A DNA stretch of 57,627 nucleotides from Ophiostoma sp. CBS 140.51 (Eukaryota; Ascomycota; Sordariomycetes; Ophiostomatales; Ophiostomataceae): assembly GCA_029298735.1 (NCBI GenBank), contig JANSLP010000204.1, positions 1 through 57,627 of the forward strand, read 5' to 3'. Each line of letters opens with the position of its first letter. The first letter of the stretch is position 1. This document shows, piece after piece, positions 32,044 to 41,678 of this stretch. The notes under the pieces were generated by a model that searched no databases, was not told where the DNA came from, and saw only the letters and a list, made by a program, of their open reading frames with translations. The translations under genes were made by a program, and so were the position numbers.

Positions 32044-33179
32044 GGGAGCATAGTGCTTTTATTTTATCCTTATTCACGGGATATCTAGAGGAGGAGAGAG
32101 ATTTTGACGAAAAGGAGGTTTATCTTTTTAATTGGGATGAGGGAAGGAAGTGATTGCGGTTTTACACAAAAACAGTCAACGGGGAGTTTACACGGGTTTT
32201 TGTTTTTGTTATGCTTTACTTTGGGAAAGGGGCGGCTACTGTTATCTGTTATTTTTATTGCCCATGTTCATCTGGGACTGTTATTGTTATTTCTGATATT
32301 TCTTGGACCTTTGTCGTCTCTTGATCTTTATATTATGTTTTATTCTCTACTACTTTCTGTTGTCACACGTCGCTGTCTTTTTCACTTGGCTCTTGTTGCC
32401 TTTAGCGGCCTTGCTTTTTCCAAGTATCGTTCAGTGGCATCTTTTACTACTCTCTTCTTGTTCTTTCCATGTCCTTTTTACAGTGTATTTTATTCACAAC
32501 TCTTTTCTTGTTAAATATCATCAACGACGGCAGCGTTGTGTTCATTTTCACCATGGAATCGTGGCTTTCCACTTGACGCTTTGTAGTCTACGACGTATTA
32601 CTCCGTGTAGCGAGTTCAGACCTGGCAAGGCTGAAGTACTCCATACAGTGTAGTTAGTAATTGTAAACTAGGCGTAGTTGTGACGGCTTCTCAATAGGGC
32701 ATCGCAAGGCAACATACCCTTATCTGGTATACTGCAGATTACCGACGTTGGCCTCAAGTTATTTAATAAATATTTTTGATCCTTGTTTCACCACTGCCAA
32801 CTTAAATTCGTTCCAGTTGAGCCGTTATTGGCAGCATTGTACGACATTTCCGCCAGCCACTGTAGACGAGGCTACGCCAAAAATGAGGTCAGCCGCGCTA
32901 GTGGGACAGGTGGTCCGTGCGCAGATTTTACTTGCGCCGCGACGAGCAGCGTTGAACCTGTTGGAAGCTTCCATCAACCTTCAACCTCCACCTCCACCTC
33001 CACCTCAACCCTGCATCAACCTTAACTCGTCGCGACCGTCATCCATCGCTGCGCGCAACCTTTACCATACCCCGAAGATCTTGACGACCTCCAATTGACG
33101 AACGCGATACTCCGACGCAAAAAGCTTTCAATTGCCGACTGGCGACGACGCCCCTCCCTCCTCATCCTCCTCACACACT
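32044..33179. other. Intergenic region KDM5 / TAF6
   Basis: T-rich 3' flank of KDM5 followed by the TAF6 promoter and leader. A 71-codon ATG-initiated upstream ORF lies at 32883-33098. It contains a CCACCT tandem run at about 32984-33005 and ends 81 nt before the TAF6 start. Confidence 0.5.
32883..33098 (+). other. Possible upstream ORF of TAF6
   Basis: A 71-residue ATG-initiated open frame with a Pro tract encoded by CCACCT repeats, placed just before TAF6. It could be a uORF if the mRNA starts upstream of it. It is too low in complexity to call a gene. Confidence 0.3.
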
Positions 33180-34646
33180 ATGGCCGTCAAATCCGAAGAC
33201 GCCGCCGCTGTCCGGCTGCTGTGGAACCCAGATAACGTCAAGGATGTTGCCGAGTCCGTCGGAATCTCCCAGATTGGCGACGACGCGCTGCGCTGCCTGT
33301 CACAGGACGTCGAGTACCGCATCGGCCAAGTGATTGTCGAGGCGCTGCGCTTCATGCGCGCGGCCAACCGCACGACCCTCACGGTGCAGGACGTCTCCTT
33401 AGCGCTGCGCGTCCTCGATGTAGAACCTCTTTACGGCTACGAATCAACACGGCCCTTGCGCTACGGCGAGGCCAGCATCGGACCCAGCCAGCCGCTCTTT
33501 TACATTGAAGACGAAGAGGTCGAGTTCGAGAAACTCATCAATGCATCCCTCCCCAAGGTGCCCCGCGATGCCAGCATGACGGCGCACTGGCTGGCCATTG
33601 AGGGCGTCCAGCCGTCCATCCCGCAGAACCCGACGACGGCGGAAGTGCGCAGCACGCAAGAACTGGTCGCAAAGGGCCCCGGCGCCAACCCGGCTCTCGC
33701 GGCGTTGGCCGGCAACGACAATGTCGGCTTCAAGCCGGCCGTCAAGCACATTATCAGCAACGAGCTCGTCCTCTACTTTGACAAGATCCAGGCGGCTATC
33801 CTGGACGACAACCCAGACGAGGAGGTGCTCCGTCTCCGCCAGGCCGCGCTCGAGTCAGTGCGCTCCGACCCGGGTCTGCACCAGCTCGTCCCCTACTTTG
33901 TCAGCTTTGTCGCTACACAAATCACCCACCGTATCGACGATGTCACTATCCTGCGGCACATGATGGAACTGACGACGGCCCTTGTCGAGAACCCTCACGT
34001 GTTTTTGGACCCCTACGTGACGCCCTTGTGCGCGCCCGTCCTGACGTGTCTTTTGGGGCAGAAGTTGGGGCTGGGCGGCGACAAGGCGGCTGCTGGTGGC
34101 GGTGCGTCCACCAATGTCCAGGGCACCGACGCCGTCCGCGACATTTACCTGCTACGCGAACTGGCTGCATCCCTGCTGGGCCTGCTGGCCCGCAAGTTCT
34201 CTAAGAGCAGCACACTCCTTAGACCCAAGTTGACCCGCACGTGCCTCAAGACCTTGTTGGAACCCGACCGGCCTGTCGGTGTCTTGTTTGGCGCCGTCGC
34301 CGGTTTGTCGGCGGCTGGCGGTCCCGAAGCCGTGCGTGTTCTGCTGCTGCCCAACCTCAAGGCCTTTGACACGTATGTTCTGCAGCCCCTGCAAGAACGC
34401 GGCGCTTCCATTGCCGTCGAGCTGGAGATGCTCGTGGCGGGTGGTCTCCTCAAAGCGATCCGGACACTCGTGCCGGCGACGCCGTCGACGCCGAATGCCA
34501 ATGGTTCTTCAGGAAGTGGCAACAGCAGCGACGTCGAGACGGCCGAGCTGGTGGACTTTTTGGGTCCCGTGGTGGGTCAGCGGGTGGCCCAGCTGGGCGA
34601 TTCACGACTGAACGCCGTGATTCTGGAAGCGCGGAATATTGAGTAA
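33180..34646 (+). CDS. TAF6: Transcription initiation factor TFIID subunit 6
   Basis: A 488-residue single-exon TAF6, a subunit of TFIID (and of SAGA in many fungi), nuclear. The N-terminal histone fold (WNPDNVKDVAESVGISQI ... VQDVSLALRVLDVEPLYGY, about residues 15-95) forms the H4-like partner of TAF9. After an acidic linker (EDEEVEFEKLI), the TAF6C HEAT-like domain begins at about ISNELVLYFDKIQAAIL and runs to the C-terminus. The open frame extends 16 codons upstream to a TTG; the ATG at 33180, in a CACTATGGCC context, was chosen and gives a family-like start. Length is normal for fungi. Confidence 0.95.
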   Translation: MAVKSEDAAAVRLLWNPDNVKDVAESVGISQIGDDALRCLSQDVEYRIGQVIVEALRFMRAANRTTLTVQDVSLALRVLDVEPLYGYESTRPLRYGEASIGPSQPLFYIEDEEVEFEKLINASLPKVPRDASMTAHWLAIEGVQPSIPQNPTTAEVRSTQELVAKGPGANPALAALAGNDNVGFKPAVKHIISNELVLYFDKIQAAILDDNPDEEVLRLRQAALESVRSDPGLHQLVPYFVSFVATQITHRIDDVTILRHMMELTTALVENPHVFLDPYVTPLCAPVLTCLLGQKLGLGGDKAAAGGGASTNVQGTDAVRDIYLLRELAASLLGLLARKFSKSSTLLRPKLTRTCLKTLLEPDRPVGVLFGAVAGLSAAGGPEAVRVLLLPNLKAFDTYVLQPLQERGASIAVELEMLVAGGLLKAIRTLVPATPSTPNANGSSGSGNSSDVETAELVDFLGPVVGQRVAQLGDSRLNAVILEARNIE

Positions 34647-36490
34647 TCCGCAGGGGATGGAGAGCTGTATATTTATTGTATTTACTTTTTGCTCTTACGA
34701 TGCGCTTTGGGAGGCTGATGGTCCAGGACATTCCCCAGAAGAAGAACAAAAAAAAGGACATCGGACTGGGCGTTTGCGTGTTTTAATCTTTTTTTCCTCT
34801 ATCACGGCGCAATATATCTTCACGGTCAAAACAACCACTCTCTCCTATTATTACGTGAAGAAATTGCTTGTGCTTCTTTCTTATTGTTAACTACTCGTAT
34901 TTGATGCAGGTATCGCTTGGAATGTTGTATCCGTGGCTTTGGTAACGGCGAGTCATCAAAGGTGCATACATTGGCCCCTTGCATTGCCATTTCTGTCCAT
35001 TTATGTACAGCAAAGAGGTCTCGAGATATATTCAGGTACTTAAAACTGTCCCGAGACCATTATTTGTATGTCAGACAGCCCGAGTGTCTGGCAGATGAAT
35101 CATTAGTACGGTATGAAGATGTAAGTCAGATGGGTTGTGTTTCGAACTCTCCTCGTCATTGTCCGGATCGGCTTGTCGTCTTATCGGTTTCTTCCTTTGA
35201 GTGAGGAGAAGTTCTCTTCCCCTCTCTGAACCCATTCAAACTCTTTTCTTTGTCGCGATCTGCACGATGCCTTTCCCCGGTATAAGGTCCGGGAGTGGTT
35301 GTCTGTGGGAGCGGAAAGACCAGCGGGGGAAAACCATAGCCGCCTCCACACTTCTCCGCCTCTACCCCGGACCAAGAATAAACAACGTCCGAACGCGACT
35401 GCACCCCAGCAAACAGGAAAAAACGACGAAGCAATTGCCTACCATGGACATGTGCCAAACACGATTGCAGTAAGAACAAGCCTTGTTTCCCACTTTTACC
35501 CCAAACCCGCTCCCTCCTTATGTAGAGATTCCTGGGGGATGCGCAAACGCCGTCCCCGGACAATAAAGATCCAGAGAGATATGATTCAATAACATGGTGG
35601 GAGAGTTGCCTCTTTTTGCATCGTTTTCCTAGGTTAGACTACAGCCTCACACGAACGACGTTCCGAGAAGCCGTCATTATTCAGAAGGACGGGCTTTCTG
35701 AGCAGAAGTTGAACCCATAAGGCGAGCCTTGGTCATGGATGATGAAGCTGGAAGCAAGAGAGTCTACTTGCCTTGATCTTAGAGCCACATGTCGTTCCCC
35801 GGATCGTGGCACCGTAATGCGGGGAAGGTACCCCGTTTACCACGTCCACCTTGTCGAAAAAATGGTCATGGTACTCGAAAAATTGTGGTCCGAGATGGGG
35901 GACGGCAGGGGACGGCAGGGCATGCCGTTGAGCTATTATGAAAGGGACAGTTATTGGTAAACAAAATATGATCCCAGGACGCTTTTTTGGAGCAAGAAGC
36001 AGAACATAGTTGCAGCTTATTGGTGGAGACATCATACAGCCTTATGTACTCAAAGGTCGAGTAATGCTTGGAGCGTCAACGACGAGCCCTTCTTAGAGCC
36101 ATAAAAGTGCCCTCATTGCAAATAATATGTAGCTCTGTGACGCTTTCTCATCCCGGGACACCGTAGTCCCGAGTCACCGGCACTCCGCGAGCAGAATGGC
36201 TGACCGGACGAAACTGACAACACGAAGGAAGGCAAAATGAGGAGAAGTGATGCTGATCCTGAGGAGAACGGACATCGATCACCGTTGAAGTTGAGGGGAA
36301 GTTGTCCAATGTCTCTATGGGAAAATGCAGATATAAAAGGCAGTCAGAGTCCATGTGTGCTGACCGGTGCGCTGATCAACGTGGTGACAAGTGTGGTGAC
36401 TTTCCTCATCTCTTACGAATTATTTAATCACAATTTTTACAGCCGACACTACAGTTTACTTACTCCGTTCGCCTCTCGACACCGCCCACG
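34647..36490. other. Intergenic region TAF6 / sugar transporter
   Basis: About 1.8 kb without a supported gene. It contains scattered CCCCGG/GCGGGG elements of the CreA type, a CGG-N10-CCG inverted repeat, and a short tandem repeat GGGGACGGCA at about 35898-35920. It probably holds the transporter promoter. Confidence 0.5.
35797..35835. promoter_or_regulatory. Candidate CreA and Zn2Cys6 sites upstream of the transporter
   Basis: CCCCGG at 35797-35802 and GCGGGG at 35819-35824 fit the CreA/Cre1 consensus SYGGRG. The second overlaps an inverted repeat CGGGG-N6-CCCCG (35820-35835), which is also CGG-N10-CCG, close to the spacing used by Gal4-type factors. It lies about 656 bp before the transporter ATG. 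Further CCCCGG matches occur near 35278, 35364 and 35552. Function is inferred from motif only. Confidence 0.35.
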
Positions 36491-38276
36491 ATGGGGAGAC
36501 AAATCAACAAGTACACCATTGGGGTGTGCATCTTTGTGGCCGTCGGCGCCTGGACCTATGGCTTTGCCTTTGCCATTTTTGTAAGTCACAGCCGTCGACA
36601 ATCAAAACAAATTACAATCCCTGACCACAATCAGATTCAAGCCATTGGCGAGCCTGGCTTCTATGCCTACTTCAATCTCGACCCCAACAGTGCCTACACG
36701 GCATCCATCGAGGGTGCCGTTAACGTACGTCTCTCCCCACGCCTATGTTTATGTTGACACTCACTCACCCTGCAGTCTCTGTTCGCCGCCGGATGTGCCT
36801 TCGGATGCATAATGCAGGGCCTTGTCGGTGACTGGCTTGGCCGCAAGAAGACAATCATTTTGAGTCAAGTGCTCGCCCTGGTTGGTGGTGCACTCTGTGC
36901 CGGTGCGGTAAACGTGGCCATGCTCGTGTCGACACGCTTTATCCAGGGCCTGGGTCTCGGTCAGAGCCTGACGCTGGTGTCTCTGTATATTACCGAAGTC
37001 GCCAACAAGAACAATCGTGGACTGCTGAACGGCCTGACAGCCTGTGGTCTTGCTACTGGTTACGTTGTGTGAGTCGGCCCTCGTCTCCAGCTTTTCCGTC
37101 CTCTTCGCTGACAACCAACACAGCTGCTCCTGGTCCGGCTTCGGTACCTACTTTTCCAAAAATGAAATGTAAGTCGACAGCACACAACAATTTTGTGCAC
37201 CTCTCCACCCAATCTGCTTGTACTGACAGCCGTGTAGGGTCCAGTTCCGCCTCCTCTTGGCCCTCGGCGTCATCGGCCCCATAATCACCCTCGCCGGCAT
37301 CTACTGGGTTCCCGAGTCCCCGCGCTGGCTCGCCTGGCAGGGCCGTCGCGACGAGGCCTGGGAAGTGCTGAGGAAGCTGCACTACGACCCCATCGGCGAC
37401 CCCAACGAAGAAGCTTCCCAGGCCGAGTTCCAGCAGATTGTCCTGCAGGTCGAGCACGACAAGAAAGAGGACGTCACGTTCCTCAAGATGTTTACTGTCC
37501 CCTCGTGGCGGCGCCGATCGTTGACGGCCATGTTTCTTTTGTTCGCAACGCAAGCAACTGGCATCCTTAGTATCGGCAACTTCCAATTATTGCTCTACCA
37601 GGGTTTGGGATTTAAGAACTGGCTGCCGTTGTTGTTTTATTGTTTCTACACGCTGATCGGGACCGCACCGAATTTCTTGTCGTCGGCACTGATGGACCGC
37701 ATCGGGCGGAGGACGTTGCTCCGTAAGTGACTCCCACACACCGCTGCTCTTGTTTATTACTAACGATGCGCAGTAACCGGCTACATTGTCATTACGGTGA
37801 TGTTGATCATTGAAATGGTGCTGCAAAAATTTTACGTCTCATCGACGAACAAGGCCGGTGCGGCCGCCACCGTCGCCTTCCTCTGGATTTATGTGGGATG
37901 CTATGGCTTCTTCTTGGACCCGCCGCAGTTTGTCTATGTATCGGAAATCTTCCCGACGACGCTGCGTGCCAAGGGCGTGGCTCTGGGCTTTGCCTCTTAC
38001 TTTTTGGGCGCCATCACGTTCACAACACCTGCGGCAACGGCCGCCCGCACCATCGGATGGAAAATGTACCTTGTGTATGTCGGATTGAACGTCATCTCGA
38101 TTGTGCTCATCTACTTCTTCGTGCCTGAAACCAAGAACCTGAGCCTTGAAGAGATTGGCGAGCTCTTTGGCGACGAGGTGGTTGTGCACTTGAGCGAGGA
38201 TGGGCATCGTGTCGTTGAGGCCGAGAAGGTGGATATTTGCCTAGTGGAGAACAGGACGTGTACGGCCGAGGCGTAA
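36491..38276 (+). CDS. MFS sugar/quinate-type transporter
   Basis: Six exons: 36491-36580, 36635-36724, 36776-37068, 37124-37168, 37238-37722 and 37774-38276, encoding 501 residues. It is a 12-helix Major Facilitator Superfamily sugar porter of the plasma membrane. Signature motifs: DWLGRKK between helices 2 and 3, PESPRWLAWQGRRDEA after helix 6, DRIGRRTLL between helices 8 and 9, and VPETKNLSLEEI after helix 12. Exon junctions were fixed by frame and by restoring SWSGFGTYF and MVQFRLLLALG. The first two coding exons are each exactly 30 codons. Substrate (hexose, pentose or quinate) cannot be read from the sequence. Candidate glucose-repression sites lie upstream. The 3' end faces the SF3a gene with 138 bp between. 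Confidence 0.92.
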
Positions 38277-38288
38277 GTTGACGCGAAT

Positions 38289-38351
38289 AAGGAAGGAACG
38301 ATATGAACATACGGTGGCACTGGGAAGGAAGGAACGATGTGAACATTACGG
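38289..38351. repeat. 26-bp direct repeat pair in a convergent 3' spacer
   Basis: AAGGAAGGAACGATRTGAAC occurs twice (from 38289 and from 38325, 36 bp apart), each continuing into CAT(T)ACGG. The pair sits in the 138-bp spacer between the stops of the transporter and the SF3a subunit 3 gene, so it is likely in one or both 3' UTRs. Confidence 0.7.
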
Positions 38352-38414
38352 GTATATTAAGGCATCTACTGTACATAACCAAGCATAATCCATCTATTTA
38401 AGAGTTCCTCCACC

Positions 38415-39989
38415 CTACACCAAGCCCTGCTTCTGCAAATCGTAGTACACCTTCTCGGGCATCACATGGCCCTCGGCGTCCTCCATCTGCACAACACCAG
38501 TCTCGTCCTGCTTGTTGCGCTTCTTTTCCTTTTCCAGCTTATCCCACAACCGAAGCGCCTCCTCGATTTTTGTAATGTCCCGGAACAGGCCCGGGTTGTT
38601 GATGCCCAGACACCGCAGACCGTGGATGTGCCGGCTCTCGTTGAAGTGTTTTTCGAATGCTCGCCGGCCCATGTACGTGTACGACCCGCAAATCTCGCAG
38701 TCAAACTCCACGCCCAGGCCGTGTAAACGGTACAGCCAGAACGGAATAGGCTTGCCGTCCCAGGCTAGAGGGAGTTTCAAAGGGTTGTACACCTTGTCGT
38801 CGTCGTCACCTCCCTCACTTTCGCCGTCTTCACCTTCGCCTTCACCATGCGGGTCCACATCCATCGGCTGCGCTGACTCCTGCAGCATGGCATACAGGTT
38901 GTCCAGCTCCTGCCGCCGCTCGCGCTCCGTCATGCCCTGGCGACGCTCGACGTTGACGCGCGTGTCGTCCTTTTCTGTGCTCATGGCGGCGACGAGGCGC
39001 TGCACACGGTACTCACGGGCGGCTACCGCTCTTTCTTTGAGTCGGTTTGCAGCAGCGGCTGCAGGGGCGCCTCCACCTCCATTCGATGCACCTGATTGTG
39101 CCCTCGCCTCCGCCGCCCTGACGTGCTTCCGTCCTGACAAATGCCCCTTGTAGACATTCTGGTTCTTGAATTCCTTTTCGCAGTCGGCGCACCACACGGC
39201 CTCAGGGGAACTGAGAACAGGTGTATCGCCGTCGCCGCCGCTCTCCCCTTCTGTAGCACCGCCGGCCTCCGCCTTCCAGTTGGCCAGCTCGTCGTTTTCC
39301 CAGAGCGCGTCGAAATCATCGTCGAACCCGCTAAACACGCGGTCCAGGTTCTCGAGTGGCCGCGTCTTGCGCATGAACCCTTCGAGGTAGTCGGCCAGTC
39401 CGCCGACGTACTGAAAGTAGTCTTCAGTCAACTTATCGCTTCGTTTGAGGGAGGTGGTGTAGGGGTTGCTGTCGCCAAACTGGTCAAACACTTCGAGGTA
39501 TTGCAGGTACGTCGCCCGCTTGACATGCGGCAGGTTGACGAAAGCTTCGTAGTTGGCGTTGAGGTCGAAGAAGCGTCCAAAGCCCTCCTCACCCGAGAAC
39601 ATGGTGTCCACCAGTGTCGGCTGGAACTCGCCGTATTCACTCATCAATTGTTGAGGTTTGTGCCGGTACCGTAGCTCGGGCTGGTCGATCTGGTCCGAAG
39701 GGTAGCGCTGGTGGTACGCCAGAGTCTCGTTGCAGTGCTTGTAGAAGAGCGACAAAGGATCGCCTTCGCCGGACAGAGTGACTTCGTCTCGCCGCATATC
39801 GTTTGCGTCACCGTACAGCCGCAAAGCCTCGCCGGACTGCGCCTGCATGTGGTCCAGCAGCTGCGCAACCTCGTGCTCGCGGTTGAGCCGGTCGCGCACC
39901 TGGGTAGGCTCGTCGACGAGCCGATCGACGACGGCCTGCTCGAGGCGCTCGAGGTCTTCCAAAATGTAGCGGATTTCTTCGAGGATCAT
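38415..39989 (-). CDS. sap61: Splicing factor 3A subunit 3 (SF3a60 / Sap61 / Prp9)
   Basis: A 524-residue single-exon protein of the U2 snRNP SF3a complex, which is needed for pre-spliceosome assembly at the branch site. The N-terminus (ILEEIRYILEDLERLEQAVVDRL) and the block around YLQYLEVFDQF match the family. Two zinc fingers are visible: a matrin-type C2H2 (WCADCEKEFKNQNVYKGHLSGRKH, about residues 270-295) and the C-terminal FDCEICGSYTYMGRRAFEKH with HIHGLRCLGI. An acidic stretch (GEGEGEDGESEGGDDDD) separates them. The end, MPEKVYYDLQKQGLV, is family-typical. Divergent from eIF4A-III. Confidence 0.96.
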   Translation of the reverse strand: MILEEIRYILEDLERLEQAVVDRLVDEPTQVRDRLNREHEVAQLLDHMQAQSGEALRLYGDANDMRRDEVTLSGEGDPLSLFYKHCNETLAYHQRYPSDQIDQPELRYRHKPQQLMSEYGEFQPTLVDTMFSGEEGFGRFFDLNANYEAFVNLPHVKRATYLQYLEVFDQFGDSNPYTTSLKRSDKLTEDYFQYVGGLADYLEGFMRKTRPLENLDRVFSGFDDDFDALWENDELANWKAEAGGATEGESGGDGDTPVLSSPEAVWCADCEKEFKNQNVYKGHLSGRKHVRAAEARAQSGASNGGGGAPAAAAANRLKERAVAAREYRVQRLVAAMSTEKDDTRVNVERRQGMTERERRQELDNLYAMLQESAQPMDVDPHGEGEGEDGESEGGDDDDKVYNPLKLPLAWDGKPIPFWLYRLHGLGVEFDCEICGSYTYMGRRAFEKHFNESRHIHGLRCLGINNPGLFRDITKIEEALRLWDKLEKEKKRNKQDETGVVQMEDAEGHVMPEKVYYDLQKQGLV

Positions 39990-40355
39990 GTCGGCGGTGG
40001 TGTGGTGATGTGAGGTGTAGTCGAAGAGAGGATGCTGTTGATGTCGTTGTTTGGTGGCGATGATTTTACAGGTAGCTGCAGCAGGCTACGCCTGCTAAGG
40101 TGGATCGGAGTTAAAATTTTCCGGCGCAAGGCTCGCGCGTTTCGGCGGGCGGCAGGCGACAGGGCGGTGGCGGGCTAGCCTTGAACTTTTTTGTTAGTGC
40201 ATCCCCAGGGAGCTACAAAGAAACGGCAAAAACAGAACATCGCGACGACGGAAAACGACGAGACGACACTGCACAACGACGATTGACGATCGTCTACACT
40301 ACGACGACAACCAACCCAACCCTCTATATTCTAACCCCTCACCCACACACCCATC
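39990..40355. promoter_or_regulatory. Shared divergent promoter of SF3a3 and eIF4A-III genes
   Basis: Only 366 bp separate the two start codons, so both promoters and leaders must share this DNA unless one begins outside it. It contains GC-rich blocks (GGCGGGCGGCAGGCGACAGG) in the middle and CGACGA-rich sequence toward the eIF4A-III side. No TATA box is obvious. Confidence 0.6.
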
Positions 40356-41678
40356 ATGGCCGAGTCCAGCAAAAGCAAGCTCGACGACCGCGTGGAGTTG
40401 ACTACCTCCAAGGAAGTCAAGGTCTTTCCCACGTTCGAGTCGATGAGCTTGAAGGGTACGTCCCAACGTAGCAGCTACTGATACTACTGTACCCTCGCCA
40501 TTCTATCTACTAACGCACCTCCAGAAAACCTCCTCCGCGGCATCTACGCTTACGGCTACGAAACCCCCTCCGCGGTCCAGTCCCGCGCCATTGTCCAGAT
40601 CTGCAAAGGTCGCGACACCATTGCCCAGGCCCAGTCCGGCACGGGTAAGACGGCGACGTTCTCCATCAGCGCCCTCCAGGTCATCAATGCCGCCTCCCGC
40701 GAAACCCAGGCGCTCGTTTTGTCGCCGACCCGCGAACTTGCCACCCAGATCCAGAGCGTCGTCAAGGCCTTGGGCGACTACATGAACGTCCAGTGCCATG
40801 CCTGCATTGGCGGCACCAACGTCGGCGAGGACATTCGCAAGCTCGACCACGGCCAGCATATCGTGTCTGGCACGCCCGGGCGTGTGGCCGACATGATTCG
40901 CCGCCGCCACCTGCGCACGCGCAACATCAAGATGCTCGTGCTGGACGAGGCCGACGAGCTGCTCAACCAGGGTTTCCGTGAGCAAATCTACGAGGTGTAC
41001 CGGTACCTGCCGCCCGCGACGCAGGTCGTCGTCGTGTCGGCCACTTTGCCCCAGGACGTGCTGGAGATGACGTACAAGTTCATGACGGACCCCGTGCGCA
41101 TTCTGGTCAAGCGTGACGAGCTCACCCTCGAAGGACTCAAACAGTACTTTATCGCCGTCGAAAAGGAAGAGTGGAAGTTTGACACCCTTTGCGACCTGTA
41201 CGACACTTTGACCATCACCCAGGCCGTCATCTTTTGCAACACCCGCCGCAAGGTCGACTGGCTCACCGACAAGATGCGCGAGTCCAATTTCACTGTCAGC
41301 AGCATGCACGGCGACATGCCGCAAAAGGAGCGCGACAGCATCATGCAGGATTTCCGCCAGTTCAACACGCGCGTGCTCATCTCGACCGACGTTTGGGCGC
41401 GCGGTATCGATGTCCAGCAGGTCAGCCTGGTCATCAACTACGACTTGCCGAGCAACCGTGAAAACTACATCCACCGCATCGGCCGGTCCGGTCGGTTCGG
41501 CCGCAAGGGCGTGGCCATTAACTTTGTCACCAACGAGGATGTGCGCATCCTGCGGGATATTGAGCGTAGGTCCCCGTCGCTGTCGAATGACTTTTGATTA
41601 CTCCTCGCTAACTTGTCAGTGTACTACTCGACCCAGATTGACGAGATGCCGATGAACGTGGCCGATATCCTGTCGTAA
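40356..41678 (+). CDS. FAL1: ATP-dependent RNA helicase FAL1 / eIF4A-III
   Basis: Three exons, 40356-40455, 40525-41565 and 41620-41678, encode 399 residues, the usual length. It is a DEAD-box protein: core of the exon junction complex in many eukaryotes, and involved in 18S rRNA maturation in yeast. Motifs in order: AQAQSGTGKTATF (Walker A), PTRELA, GG, TPGR, DEAD within LVLDEADELL, SAT, STDVWARGID, and HRIGRSGRFGRKG. The N-terminus is short and lacks eIF4A1-like sequence; KVFPTFESM and the RNIKMLVLDEADELLNQGF block favour eIF4A-III over eIF4A. The last intron (54 nt) has the less common donor GTAGGT. The C-terminal exon adds LYYSTQIDEMPMNVADILS. Confidence 0.96.

Noticed and set aside
32104..32514. 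Hydrophobic 136-codon frame after KDM5
   Set aside because: TTG start and T-rich 3' UTR composition; it only mimics membrane helices.
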